Source: Betaproteobacteria bacterium (GTDB lineage Bacteria > Pseudomonadota > Gammaproteobacteria > Burkholderiales > Casimicrobiaceae). Taken from it: a stretch of 64,000 nucleotides of DNA. The position numbers and the translations under genes were made by a program. The DNA is taken from positions 62,001 through 126,000 of the forward strand of contig BOKS01000004.1 in the NCBI GenBank assembly GCA_016861105.1. The letters are read 5' to 3'. This document shows positions 56,365 through 63,665 of this stretch, in pieces (position 1 is the stretch's first letter; each line of letters starts with the position of its first letter). The notes beneath the pieces were generated by a model that saw only the letters and a list, made by a program, of their open reading frames with translations, did not search any database and was not told where the DNA came from.

Positions 56365-56643
56365 TCAGCCGCCGTCGCCGGCGTCGAGCGGGCTGACCAC
56401 GCCGCGCCCGCCGCGGTTGAGCACGTGCGTGTAGATCATCGTCGTGCTCACGTCCGAGTGGCCGAGCAGCTCCCGCACCGTCCGGATGTCGTAGCCCGCC
56501 GCGAGGAGGTGGGTGGCGAACGAGTGCCGCAGCGTGTGCGGGGTGGCGTGCTTCGCGATGCCCGCGGCGCGCACGGCAGGCCCCACCGCGCGCTGCAGTG
56601 ACTCCTCGTGCAGGTGATGGCGGTGAACGTGACGATGGGTTGA
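56365..56643 (-). pseudogene. intI: Integron integrase IntI, C-terminal fragment
   Basis: About 90 C-terminal residues of a tyrosine recombinase of the integron type. Box [42 protein letters not shown] and the end GRGVVSPLD match IntI closely, including the catalytic His-x-x-Arg and Tyr. The N-terminal two thirds, including the other catalytic residues, are missing. At about 56643 the frame passes into the IS110-type sequence. It cannot be functional. Its orientation, divergent from the cassettes, is as in an intact integron. Confidence 0.88.
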
Positions 56644-56651
56644 ATTCACCC

Positions 56652-56829
56652 TGTCTACCGATTGGGGAAGCTCACGACCCGGCCAGCGGCATTCTCGCCG
56701 CACAAGGAGACGACCCGCTTTGCCAAGTCGAGACCGACGGTGGCAATCGCGTTCGTGACTTTCCCTCTCCGGTGATTGATCGTGGAAACTCGATCGTGGC
56801 ACGTTGCTACCTTCCGTTGTAGGGGAAGT
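56652..56829 (-). mobile_element. Left-end remnant of an IS110-family insertion sequence
   Basis: On the minus strand, a leader with GGAGAGG is followed by 34 codons ending in a stop (56759 to 56655). These read [18 protein letters not shown], the start of an IS110-family transposase, with its catalytic Asp in GLDLAK. The initiator is mutated (GTC), and the rest of the transposase is absent. The remnant lies exactly where intI is cut and where the first cassette loses its start, so its insertion and deletion probably caused both truncations. Confidence 0.7.
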
Positions 56830-57200
56830 CCTTCCTATTCGTTCAACCGGAAAGAACAGTCGGTTCTTTCGAATCGAAACTTGGCCTCACCAGAATTGAT
56901 GTCGAGCACGGCGTCTACGGCGTAGTCGATCAGGGCCAGGTCCACATTCATCTTTGGGCGTGCAATGAGAAGGCGATCGCGGAGGCAACCAGTTGCAGGT
57001 TTCGAGCGTTGGGCATACGAGACCCGTACGAATGCTGCAAATCCGCGAACATCGTTCACCCGAACGCGCAGCTGGAAAGCAAGCCCTGAGGAACACTGGA
57101 GTTCGCGGTTCTCGATCCGGACGGCAACCCGGTCACCTTCCATGAAGACACTGACGCCTATCGCTTCGGTCAACGCGACAGCCAACGGCGCGCCGCCTGG
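56823..57200 (+). pseudogene. VOC (glyoxalase/bleomycin-resistance-like) cassette gene, truncated and interrupted
   Basis: The plus frame opens without a start codon and reads [13 protein letters not shown], then QVHIHLWACNEKAIAEATSC. A TGA at 57087-57089 interrupts it where the family has a Trp (KPWG). It then continues in the same frame as GTLEFAVLDPDGNPVTFHED, the C-terminal VOC metal-site strand. So it is a two-strand VOC protein inactivated by loss of its 5' end and one nonsense change. VOC genes are common integron cassettes. The end at about 57200 is approximate. Confidence 0.7.
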
Positions 57201-57274
57201 CTTGCGGGGCAGCCAGCACAATTATCTACCCCGCGGGCTTGGCGCCACCCCGTCGTCTGCGGGTTACCTCAAAC

Positions 57275-57281
57275 GTTAGGC
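57275..57281 (+). other. attC right core site, probable end of the VOC cassette
   Basis: GTTAGGC fits the core-site consensus GTTRRRY where integron integrases cut. It is preceded by CAAAC and follows the VOC relic. The inverse core site of this attC could not be placed with confidence, so the site may be eroded. Confidence 0.45.
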
Positions 57282-57330
57282 GCAACCGCAGCATTCCGAT
57301 TCACCGACGCCCTTAAGCTTGGAGATCGCT

Positions 57331-57522
57331 ATGGAGTTCTCTCGCATTCGCCCGTCGACGATTGCGCTTGCCGTCGCTGCAGGCGTCATGCTCCTCGTCG
57401 GGACTTACACGAAGAACGGCGGTTTTCAACTCGCCGGCGTTCTGGTTGCCGTCGTGGCCGCTGTAGTGGCCCTTCGTCAGGCGGCATCTTCGGGCGGCCC
57501 TGACACGGGGGACTCGGAGTGA
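57331..57522 (+). CDS. Small membrane protein carried on an integron cassette
   Basis: A 63-residue protein with two hydrophobic helices (about 10-25 and 33-50) and an acidic tail GGPDTGDSE. The ATG follows GGAG at 6 bp. It lies between the core site at 57275 and the attC at 57526, so it occupies one cassette. No function is recognised, which is typical for cassette genes. Confidence 0.75.
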   Translation: MEFSRIRPSTIALAVAAGVMLLVGTYTKNGGFQLAGVLVAVVAAVVALRQAASSGGPDTGDSE

Positions 57523-57525
57523 TGC

Positions 57526-57598
57526 GCCTTACCATTCACGCAAGCGGACCAAGCAATCGCTTCGCGACTGATTGGGCCGCTTCTTTCACGCGTTAGGG
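57526..57598 (+). other. attC recombination site
   Basis: A 73-bp imperfect palindrome directly after the small cassette gene. The left core GCCTTAC (57526-57532) approximates RYYYAAC. The arms AAGCGGACCAA and GATTGGGCCGCTT pair around a TTCGC loop. The right end is CGTTAGGG (57591-57598), close to GTTRRRY. This layout is the classical attC fold. Confidence 0.8.
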
Positions 57599-57989
57599 CG
57601 CGGCGAAATGGCGGACGAGAGCGCGTTCGTGGCAGTGGCGATGGCGATGGCGGTGGCACGGAGGTGCTGAAGCCACCGCTTACGATACATCGGGCGGCTG
57701 CGCTGCCATACCAGGTGACCGTGGGCAACGAGCTTGCGCTGACAGTTGATGCAGCTGGAGCGGGAGTGCCCGGGCTTCAGTGGACACCTTTCCGGCGTTC
57801 GTCGCTTCCGAGCGGACCGCGCACCACCAGCGTCCCGGGAAAGCGCGTCGCCCATCCACGGGTCGCGCAGACGGTTGCCAGGGCGACCGGACGCCCGGCA
57901 AGCTGCGCTTGCCGGTATCCTCCGCCGTGCGCGCTCCGGTCGCCGGTCACCTCGGACGTCAGGCAGAACGTCCACAACCCGTCCGTACC
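57599..57989. other. Cassette leader without a recognisable gene
   Basis: About 390 bp between the attC and the tautomerase gene. Several overlapping frames are open on both strands (for example a minus frame ending at 57586 in the attC), but none has a recognisable domain, and their composition differs from the neighbours. It may hold the cassette's own promoter or an eroded second cassette. Confidence 0.5.
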
Positions 57990-58355
57990 ATGCCCATCGT
58001 AGACGTTCAACTCGTTGGCGAAGGGAGTACCGCTCCAGAGGGTCTGGCGGCACGTCTGGCAGAGGCACTAGCCCACGTGTTCTCTGCAGCGATCGGTCGC
58101 GTGTGGATTCGCCTTACTGTGCTGCCCATAGGGCAGTACGCAGAGAACCGCCTCGACGCAGGTGAGGCTCCGTTGCCCGTCTTTGTCCGGGTCCTTCACG
58201 CAGACCTTCCGCCAGCGGAGGGGCTGGCTGCGCAGGCGCAAGCCGTCTCGCATGCAGTCGCGGCTTGTCTTCAATGTGCCCCGGAGCATGTGCACGTCGA
58301 GTACGCGCCAGCGGGTCGTGGGCGCATTGCGTTTGGTGGCCAGTTGCTTGTCTAG
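57990..58355 (+). CDS. Tautomerase-superfamily protein on an integron cassette
   Basis: A 121-residue protein of the 4-oxalocrotonate tautomerase / MIF fold. Pro2 directly after Met (MPIVDVQLV) would be the catalytic base after Met removal, and two similar beta-alpha-beta halves follow. Its stop is 13 bp before the left half of an attC, so it forms the last cassette. Substrate unknown. Confidence 0.8.
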   Translation: MPIVDVQLVGEGSTAPEGLAARLAEALAHVFSAAIGRVWIRLTVLPIGQYAENRLDAGEAPLPVFVRVLHADLPPAEGLAAQAQAVSHAVAACLQCAPEHVHVEYAPAGRGRIAFGGQLLV

Positions 58356-58367
58356 CTCGCGAGTGCT

Positions 58368-58412
58368 GCCTCACTCCTCGTTCAAGCGGAGCGCCAAGGG
58401 CAGGCCGCCAGG
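58368..58412 (+). other. Left half of an attC site
   Basis: GCCTCACTCCTCGTTCAAGC begins a segment of the attC left-arm type widespread in proteobacterial chromosomal integrons; GGAGCGCCAAGGGCAGGCC follows. The right half with GTTRRRY is missing; hydrogenase-protease sequence begins instead. It marks the right end of the cassette array. Confidence 0.65.
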
Positions 58413-58426
58413 CCCGCGCGGCGGAG

Positions 58427-58790
58427 ATGCGGCGGCCGTTGCGCCCTTTCCTCGTCATCGGCATCGGCAGCCCGAGCCGTGGCGACGACGCGCTGGGGCC
58501 GCTGCTCGTCGAGGGGATCGAGGCGATGGACCTGCCCGGCGTGGAGCGCCTGACCGACTTCGAGCTGCAGGTCGAGCACGCGCTCGACCTGCCCGGCCGC
58601 GAGGAGGTCGTGCTCGTCGACGCGACGGTGACGGGGGAGTCACCATGCTCGCTCGCGGGCGCCGGTCGCGGCCGCCCGGACGCTCGTGCGCGCATCGCGC
58701 CGCACGCCGGCACAAGCCGTCGTCGAGTCGGTAACCCGAGCGTTCGCCGCGGGACCGGTGCGGGCGACGGCAACTGCCGCGCCACGCCCT
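58427..58790 (+). pseudogene. Hydrogenase maturation protease (HycI/HyaD family), frameshifted
   Basis: From ATG 58427 the frame reads FLVIGIGSPSRGDDALGPLL, then TDFELQVEHALDLPGRE and VVLVDATVTG. These are the nickel-binding Asp and fold of NiFe-hydrogenase C-terminal processing proteases. Around 58650-58690 the family-like sequence moves to another frame (SRRTPAQAVVESVTRAF), while the first frame ends at 58801. A frameshift therefore inactivates it. No hydrogenase subunit genes are in the window. Confidence 0.7.
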
Positions 58791-59804
58791 TCAGTCGATG
58801 ACTTCGTCCACGGAGGCGACGAACGTCCGCGGAAGCGCGAGCCCCAGCCGCCGCGCAGTCTTCATGTTGAGCACGAGCTCGAAGTGCGTCGACTGCATCA
58901 CCGGCAGCTCGGCGGCCTTCGCGCCCTTGAGGATGCGCGCCACGTAACCGCCGGCCTGCCGGTACATCCACGTGATGTTGGGCCCGTAGGTCATGAGCCC
59001 GCCGGCAACCGCGAACGCACGGGTGAACGACACGGCGGGGATCCCCTGGCGGTCCGCAAGCGCCACGATCTGCTCGCGCCGGTCGAGGAGCACCGGATCC
59101 GTGCCGCCGATGACGGCGTCGGCCTTCGCGCGCACGAGCTCCGCGAACGCGGCGTCGATCTCCGCCGCGTTGCGTGCCCTCAACACCATCGTCTGCACGC
59201 CGAGCTTGGCGGCGCCCGCCTCCGAGTCGGCCTGTTCCGCCGCCGCGTTGAAGTTGTCCGGATTCACGAGCAAGGCGACGCGCTTCACGTTCGGCACGAG
59301 CTCGGAGAGCAGCTGCACGCGCTTGGCGCCGAGCAGCGTCGGCGCGAACATGATCCCGGTGACGTGGCCGCCGGGCCGATTGAAACTCTCCACCAGCCCG
59401 AAGCGGATCGGGTCGCCGCCGATCGTGAACACAACGGGCACCGTCTTGCTGGCGTCCTTGGCGGCGCGTGCGGACGCGATGTCGCCGGTCGCGGCGATCG
59501 CGACCACGCCCTTGTCCACCAGCTCGGTCGCGAGCGCCGGCAGCGCCGTGTAATCGCCGTTCGCCCAGCGCTCCTCGATGCGGAGGTTGCGCCCATCGAC
59601 GAAGCCCGATTGCGCGAGGCCCTCCCGGAACGCATCGGCATTGAACCGGTACGTGGCGGCGGCGGCGCTGTTGAGGAAGCCGACGACGGGGAGGTTCGGC
59701 GCCACCGGAGCGGCGCCACCGGAAGGCCCCGCCTGCGCGTGCACGCGCAGCGGGTGCGCCGCCACTCCCAGGCCCATCACCGCAACGAAGTCCCGCCGCC
59801 TCAT
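58791..59804 (-). CDS. ABC transporter substrate-binding protein (TrpX/ABC_sub_bind family)
   Basis: A 337-residue exported binding protein. The N-terminus MRRRDFVAVMGLG resembles a twin-arginine signal, cleaved near residue 24. Family motifs are VVGFLNSAAAATYR, FREGLAQSGFVDGRNLRIEERWA split over two strands, and GGDPIRFGLVESFNRPGGHVTG. Such proteins bind aromatic amino acids or similar ligands. No permease or ATPase gene is adjacent, so it is an orphan subunit. Its 3' end abuts the hydrogenase-protease relic. Confidence 0.9.
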   Translation of the reverse strand: MRRRDFVAVMGLGVAAHPLRVHAQAGPSGGAAPVAPNLPVVGFLNSAAAATYRFNADAFREGLAQSGFVDGRNLRIEERWANGDYTALPALATELVDKGVVAIAATGDIASARAAKDASKTVPVVFTIGGDPIRFGLVESFNRPGGHVTGIMFAPTLLGAKRVQLLSELVPNVKRVALLVNPDNFNAAAEQADSEAGAAKLGVQTMVLRARNAAEIDAAFAELVRAKADAVIGGTDPVLLDRREQIVALADRQGIPAVSFTRAFAVAGGLMTYGPNITWMYRQAGGYVARILKGAKAAELPVMQSTHFELVLNMKTARRLGLALPRTFVASVDEVID

Positions 59805-59929
59805 GCAACCTCCGGGGCCGAACGCGTTCGCTCGCGGCGCGAGCGAAGCACGTCGCCGCGCCCGGGCGCGATGCCGAACGAACGTTCGCGCGAGTGCCCG
59901 GTCCGCCCGGTGTCCAGGCGCCTGCGCCC

Positions 59930-60187
59930 CTACTCGGCCATCGCGCTCTTCGCGCGGTTGCATGGCTCGTCGACCTCGGCCCCGCGGATCACGTCCGCGT
60001 GGTGGGCGAGGAGCTGCAGCTGGACGACGTGTACGACGGGTGACGGCAGTCCCGCGCGCCCGGACACGCGCAGCACGTGCACACCCTCGCCGGCCGCGAG
60101 GTGGCCGTCGAGATCGGCCACGACGCAGAGCCCGCCGCCGCGGGCGCGCGCCTCCTGCAGGTTGCTCTCCAGCTTCTCCAGCGGCAC
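59930..60187 (-). pseudogene. SIS-domain (GlmS-like) C-terminal fragment
   Basis: An 85-codon frame whose end closely resembles the C-terminus of glucosamine-6-phosphate synthase-like SIS proteins: LPSPVVHVVQLQLLAHHADV then RGAEVDEPCNRAKSAMAE, compared with the family's GTDVDQPRNLAKSVTVE. The glutaminase and most of both SIS domains are absent. It is a relic of a once longer gene. Confidence 0.65.
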
Positions 60188-60290
60188 GTCGTCTTGATGC
60201 CCGACGCTGGTTCGTCTTCGGCTCCAGGCGCCCCGCGAGTGTCACCGCCCGGCTGCTGACGATCCTGCGACGGCGCGATCGTCAACACGC

Positions 60291-60326
60291 TTGACATAGT
60301 CGAGTCTGTCAACTATATTGACAGTC
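60291..60326 (+). promoter_or_regulatory. Promoter and operator of the MarR gene
   Basis: TTGACA at 60291-60296 and TATATT at 60314-60319 with a 17-bp spacer form a near-consensus sigma-70 promoter. Overlapping the -10 is the palindrome TGTCAA-CTATA-TTGACA (60307-60323), and the -35 is itself a third TTGACA half-site. Transcription would start at about 60326, at the ATG, giving a leaderless message. The palindrome is a likely autoregulatory MarR site. Confidence 0.75.
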
Positions 60327-60770
60327 ATGGCGCGAGCCACCGAAGACCTCGTCTGGGAGGTGCGCCGCCTCTTTCGAGAGTTGGGGCAGGCCGCTGACGC
60401 GGTGCTGGCTCCATTGGGCATCACTGCGGCGGAACGGGCGCTTCTCGAGTTTCTGGCGAAGGAGAAGGAGGCGATCACCCTTTCCGAGATCGCGCGAAAG
60501 CGTTCGGTCAGTCGACAGCATGTTCATCAGACTTTGTCGCGCCTCGATCAAGAATGGATCGACCGTTCCCCGTATCCGAGTGACGCTCGCTCCGTCGGGT
60601 TGTCGCTGAGCGGCAAGGGACGCGACTTTTGGCGTCGAATCCGTGTCGCCGACGGCGAGTTGCTCGAGCGCCTCGATCGGGTGTTGCCTGCAAGAGAGGC
60701 TCGCGCGGCCACCGCGACCCTGCGAAAGATCCGTGAGGCTCTGAACTCAGAACAGGAGGGACGCCAATGA
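60327..60770 (+). CDS. MarR family transcriptional regulator
   Basis: A 147-residue winged-helix regulator. The recognition region is ITLSEIARKRSVSRQHVHQT, the wing is SPYPSDARSVGLSLSGKG, and terminal helices form the dimer interface. The ATG directly follows the promoter/operator. The stop overlaps the start of the methyltransferase-like relic by 4 bases (ATGA), so that gene was its co-transcribed partner. GC is lower than in most neighbours. Confidence 0.92.
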   Translation: MARATEDLVWEVRRLFRELGQAADAVLAPLGITAAERALLEFLAKEKEAITLSEIARKRSVSRQHVHQTLSRLDQEWIDRSPYPSDARSVGLSLSGKGRDFWRRIRVADGELLERLDRVLPAREARAATATLRKIREALNSEQEGRQ

Positions 60771-61181
60771 GCGCGGAGACATCATCAGCACGTCGCAGGA
60801 CACTGCTGCCCCCGCGGGGATTCTTGTTGGCTCTTCTTGCGCAGGTACCTCTCATCGCAGGCAGGTGGCCTTTACAGCCGCACTCGCTTGAAGTGGTCGC
60901 CGGCGCGGCGCTTATCGCCTTGGGCGTGCTCTTGAACGTTTGGGCGGAACGGCTGTTCAGGTGGGGGGCGACGGGAGTGTGCCCCTTCAGCCCCGCCACC
61001 GTTCTCGTGAAACGAGGACCGTTCAGGCTCTCGCGAAATCCGATGTACCTGGGCCTTGTAGCGATCTCCGCCGGCGTTACTCTGGCCGGAAGAGGACTTC
61101 ATGCGTGACCGGTTTGGTGCTGATTACGAGCAATACACCAAGCGCGTGCCAAGGTGGATGCTCTTCACGCAGCCGGATTGA
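60767..61181 (+). pseudogene. Isoprenylcysteine carboxyl methyltransferase-like gene with internal deletion
   Basis: The first 113 codons encode membrane helices and the motif KRGPFRLSRNPMYLGLV of the ICMT/PEMT-like family, then stop at 61108. The family's C-terminal motif follows in another frame as EEDFMRDRFGADYEQYTKRV, ending at 61181. A helix that should lie between is missing. A deletion with frameshift near 61080 explains this. It is probably non-functional and was co-transcribed with the MarR gene. Confidence 0.75.
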
Positions 61182-61262
61182 GAAGTCATGGGACTGACGC
61201 CCGGCAGGTTGCTGCAGAGGACGGCCCCGCCGGACCGCCGCCGAGATCCAACGGTAGCCGGC

Positions 61263-61715
61263 ATGAACAGGCGCCCGCTGAACGTCGCTCCGCTCTCCAT
61301 GAAGCGGCGGAAGCTGTTCCTCGCGGCCGCCGCGGCTGTCACCTCGGCAGGCGCGCGTGCCGGGCCTGTTCAGCGCGATCATCCCGACCGCCGGTGGTAC
61401 GAAGCGGCCGAGTCGATGCTTCGTCTCGCCATGAGCTGGGGCGATCAGCCGTACGGCGCCGTCCTGGTAACCGCCAGCGGCTTCGTCGCCGAGGGTCCGA
61501 GCCGGGTCGTCAAGAACGCCGACCCCGACGCTCACGCCGAGCGCGAGGCCATCCGCGAAGCCCAGCGCCGCCTGGGCAGGAAGGAGCTTGCCGGCTCGGT
61601 GCTCTACTCCACGTCGAGGCCATGTCGACTGTGCGAGGCGGCCGCCGCGGAGGCGATGGTGAGTCGAATGTACTTCGGCCCGCAACTGGTGGACGCAGGT
61701 GCTCCCCGTCCGTAG
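61263..61715 (+). CDS. CMP/dCMP-type (guanine/tRNA-adenosine) deaminase with signal-like N-terminus
   Basis: A 150-residue zinc deaminase. Zinc ligand His91 and catalytic Glu93 are in DAHAERE; Cys121 and Cys124 are in RPCRLC. Unusually, the catalytic domain is preceded by a signal-like segment (MKRRKLFLAAAAAVTSAG), suggesting export. ATG 61263 or 61299 could be the start. The substrate is a base or nucleoside, not determinable here. The 246 bp after it, to 61961, contain no recognisable gene. Confidence 0.8.
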   Translation: MNRRPLNVAPLSMKRRKLFLAAAAAVTSAGARAGPVQRDHPDRRWYEAAESMLRLAMSWGDQPYGAVLVTASGFVAEGPSRVVKNADPDAHAEREAIREAQRRLGRKELAGSVLYSTSRPCRLCEAAAAEAMVSRMYFGPQLVDAGAPRP

Positions 61716-61961
61716 CCACGCGCAGGAGATGCTGGTCGACTCCTCGCTCGAGCCGGCCCGCAGCGGCAGCCGGCGCCTGGTCGCCCTGAGCCGTGCCCAA
61801 CCCTTCGCCGCCGGGGCAGCAGGCAAATGCTGCATCTGCGGCCTGGCGCGGTGAACGACGGTGGGGTGCCGGCCTGACCTTGCGTTCGACCGGACGCCCG
61901 CGAACGTGGACGCTTTGTCGCGAGCGCCGTGCGCGGGCCGGCATCTCCCAAGGAGGCAGTC

Positions 61962-62771
61962 GTGACGAACACACCGGTCTCGGACACCTGGGAGCGCGGC
62001 AGTCCCTACGAGCGCTACATCGGCCGCTGGAGCCGCCGGGTCGCGCCTGCATTCCTCATGTGCCTCGACATCGAATCGGGGAGACGCTGGCTCGACGTCG
62101 GGTGCGGAACCGGCGCGCTCTGCGCGGCGATCGTCGACGCCTGCGCCCCGGCGTCGGTCGTGGGAGTGGAACCATCGGCAGACTTCCGCGCCCTTGCGGG
62201 GCAGTCGCTGGGGGACCGTGTTGTACTTCACGACGGCAGTGCAGCTTCCCTGCCGCTGGCCGACGCCAGCGTCGACGTCACCGTCTCCGGCCTGGTCCTG
62301 AACTTCGTGCCCGATCTACCTGCCGCCCTCGCCGAAACGAGCCGGGTTACCGTCCCGAGCGGCACCATTGCGGCGTACGTCTGGGACTATGCGGGCAGGA
62401 TGGAGCTGATCCGGTGGTTCTGGGACGTGGCTTCGGAGCTCGACCCGGAAGCATCCAAGCTGCACGAGGGAGTCCGCTTCCCGCTATGCGACCCCGATGC
62501 CTTGCAGGCCGCGTTCCGGAACGCAGGACTGCAAGAGCCAAGGACCGTCCCGATCGACGTGCGCACGGACTTCGCAACCTTCGACGACTACTGGAACCCG
62601 TTCCTCGGTGGACAGGGCCCGGCCCCAGCCTATGCGATGGCCCTGCCAGACAAGGCCAGGAGCCGGCTTCGCGAACGCCTGCGCGCCCGCTTGCCGATGG
62701 AATCCGATGGCTCCCTCCGGCTCGCTGGACGGGCCTGGGCAGTTCGAGCGACGGCGAAAAGCGATGCCTAG
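61962..62771 (+). CDS. Class I SAM-dependent methyltransferase
   Basis: A 269-residue methyltransferase. The SAM motif WLDVGCGTGAL is at about 43-53, the acidic motif II is VVGVEPS, and post-motif ADASVDVTVSGLVLNFV follows. GTG 61962 is chosen because AAGGAGG precedes it by 5 bp. The N-terminal YERYIGRWSRRVAPAFL is shared with small-molecule methyltransferases of the UbiE/COQ5-like type. Substrate unknown. Confidence 0.9.
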   Translation: MTNTPVSDTWERGSPYERYIGRWSRRVAPAFLMCLDIESGRRWLDVGCGTGALCAAIVDACAPASVVGVEPSADFRALAGQSLGDRVVLHDGSAASLPLADASVDVTVSGLVLNFVPDLPAALAETSRVTVPSGTIAAYVWDYAGRMELIRWFWDVASELDPEASKLHEGVRFPLCDPDALQAAFRNAGLQEPRTVPIDVRTDFATFDDYWNPFLGGQGPAPAYAMALPDKARSRLRERLRARLPMESDGSLRLAGRAWAVRATAKSDA

Positions 62772-62891
62772 CGGTTCGTTCGGGCACGAAATCCGATCTA
62801 GACTGGCGGGGTGCCGACGGGCGGACGGCGCTGCGACGTATCACACGACTCCCCGCGGCCTGCGTGACGTCGCCCGCAGCCAGGAGACCCG

Positions 62892-63542
62892 ATGTCCAGG
62901 CTTCGCGTGGAGAGCTTCACCATATCGCTGGACGGCTTCGGCGCCGGTCCACGCCAGGACATCGACCATCCGCTCGGGGTCGGCGGCACGTCGCTTCACG
63001 CCTGGGCCCTCTCCACGCGGACGTTCCAGCGGGCGGTGTTCGGTCGCGAGGGCGGATCGACGGAGGGTGTCGACGAGGAGTACGCCGCTCGCGGCTTCAG
63101 GAACGTCGGCGCGTGGATCCTCGGCAGGAACATGTTCGGCCCCGTGCGCGGCCCGTGGCCGGACGAGCGCTGGCGCGGCTGGTGGGGCGAGAACCCCGTC
63201 TACCACGTTCCCGTGTTCGTCCTCACCCACTACGCGCGCGCCCCGCTGGTGATGGAAGGCGGAACGACCTTCCACTTCGTGACGGAAGGCATCGGCGCCG
63301 CGCTGGCGCGAGCCCGCGAAGCCGCCCAGGGAAAGGACGTCCGTCTCGGCGGCGGCGTCGACGTCATCCGGCAGTATCTCCGCGAGCGCCTGGTCGACGA
63401 GATGCACGTCGCCATCGCCCCTGTCCTCCTCGGTGCCGGCGAGCGGCTCTTCGACGGAGTGGACCTTCCTGCGCTGGGCTACGCCTGCACCAGGCACGAG
63501 GCGTCGCCGTTTGCCACGCACGTGATCCTGACCCGACAGTGA
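62892..63542 (+). CDS. Dihydrofolate reductase-like (RibD C-terminal domain) protein
   Basis: A 216-residue protein of the DHFR/RibD_C fold. N-terminal strand VESFTISLDGFGAG, the central AWILGRNMFGP and the C-terminal RLGGGVDVIRQYLRERLVDE with IAPVLLGAGERLF match the family. It likely binds NADPH, but the reduced substrate is unknown; it is not a housekeeping FolA. A second member lies 124 bp downstream. Confidence 0.9.
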   Translation: MSRLRVESFTISLDGFGAGPRQDIDHPLGVGGTSLHAWALSTRTFQRAVFGREGGSTEGVDEEYAARGFRNVGAWILGRNMFGPVRGPWPDERWRGWWGENPVYHVPVFVLTHYARAPLVMEGGTTFHFVTEGIGAALARAREAAQGKDVRLGGGVDVIRQYLRERLVDEMHVAIAPVLLGAGERLFDGVDLPALGYACTRHEASPFATHVILTRQ

Positions 63543-63665
63543 GCGCGGGCGCGCAGCGGCAGTGCGCCGCGAGGCGTACGGGTCACCATGGGCCTCGCAG
63601 CGCAGTGCTGCTGCGTGCGGGACTCTGGCAGGGATCCTTCGCGCGCGCGACCCCGGGCGTGTCGC

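Noticed and set aside
56835..57221. A 128-codon minus-strand frame in the integron region
   Set aside because: It is antisense to a recognisable VOC reading frame and has no domain of its own.
57586..58068. A 160-codon minus-strand frame ending in the attC
   Set aside because: It ends inside the recombination site and runs against cassette orientation, with no recognisable domain; treated as spurious.
58686..60197. A 503-codon plus-strand frame over the ABC binding-protein gene
   Set aside because: Only its first 30 or so codons match the hydrogenase-protease tail; the rest is antisense to the binding-protein gene.
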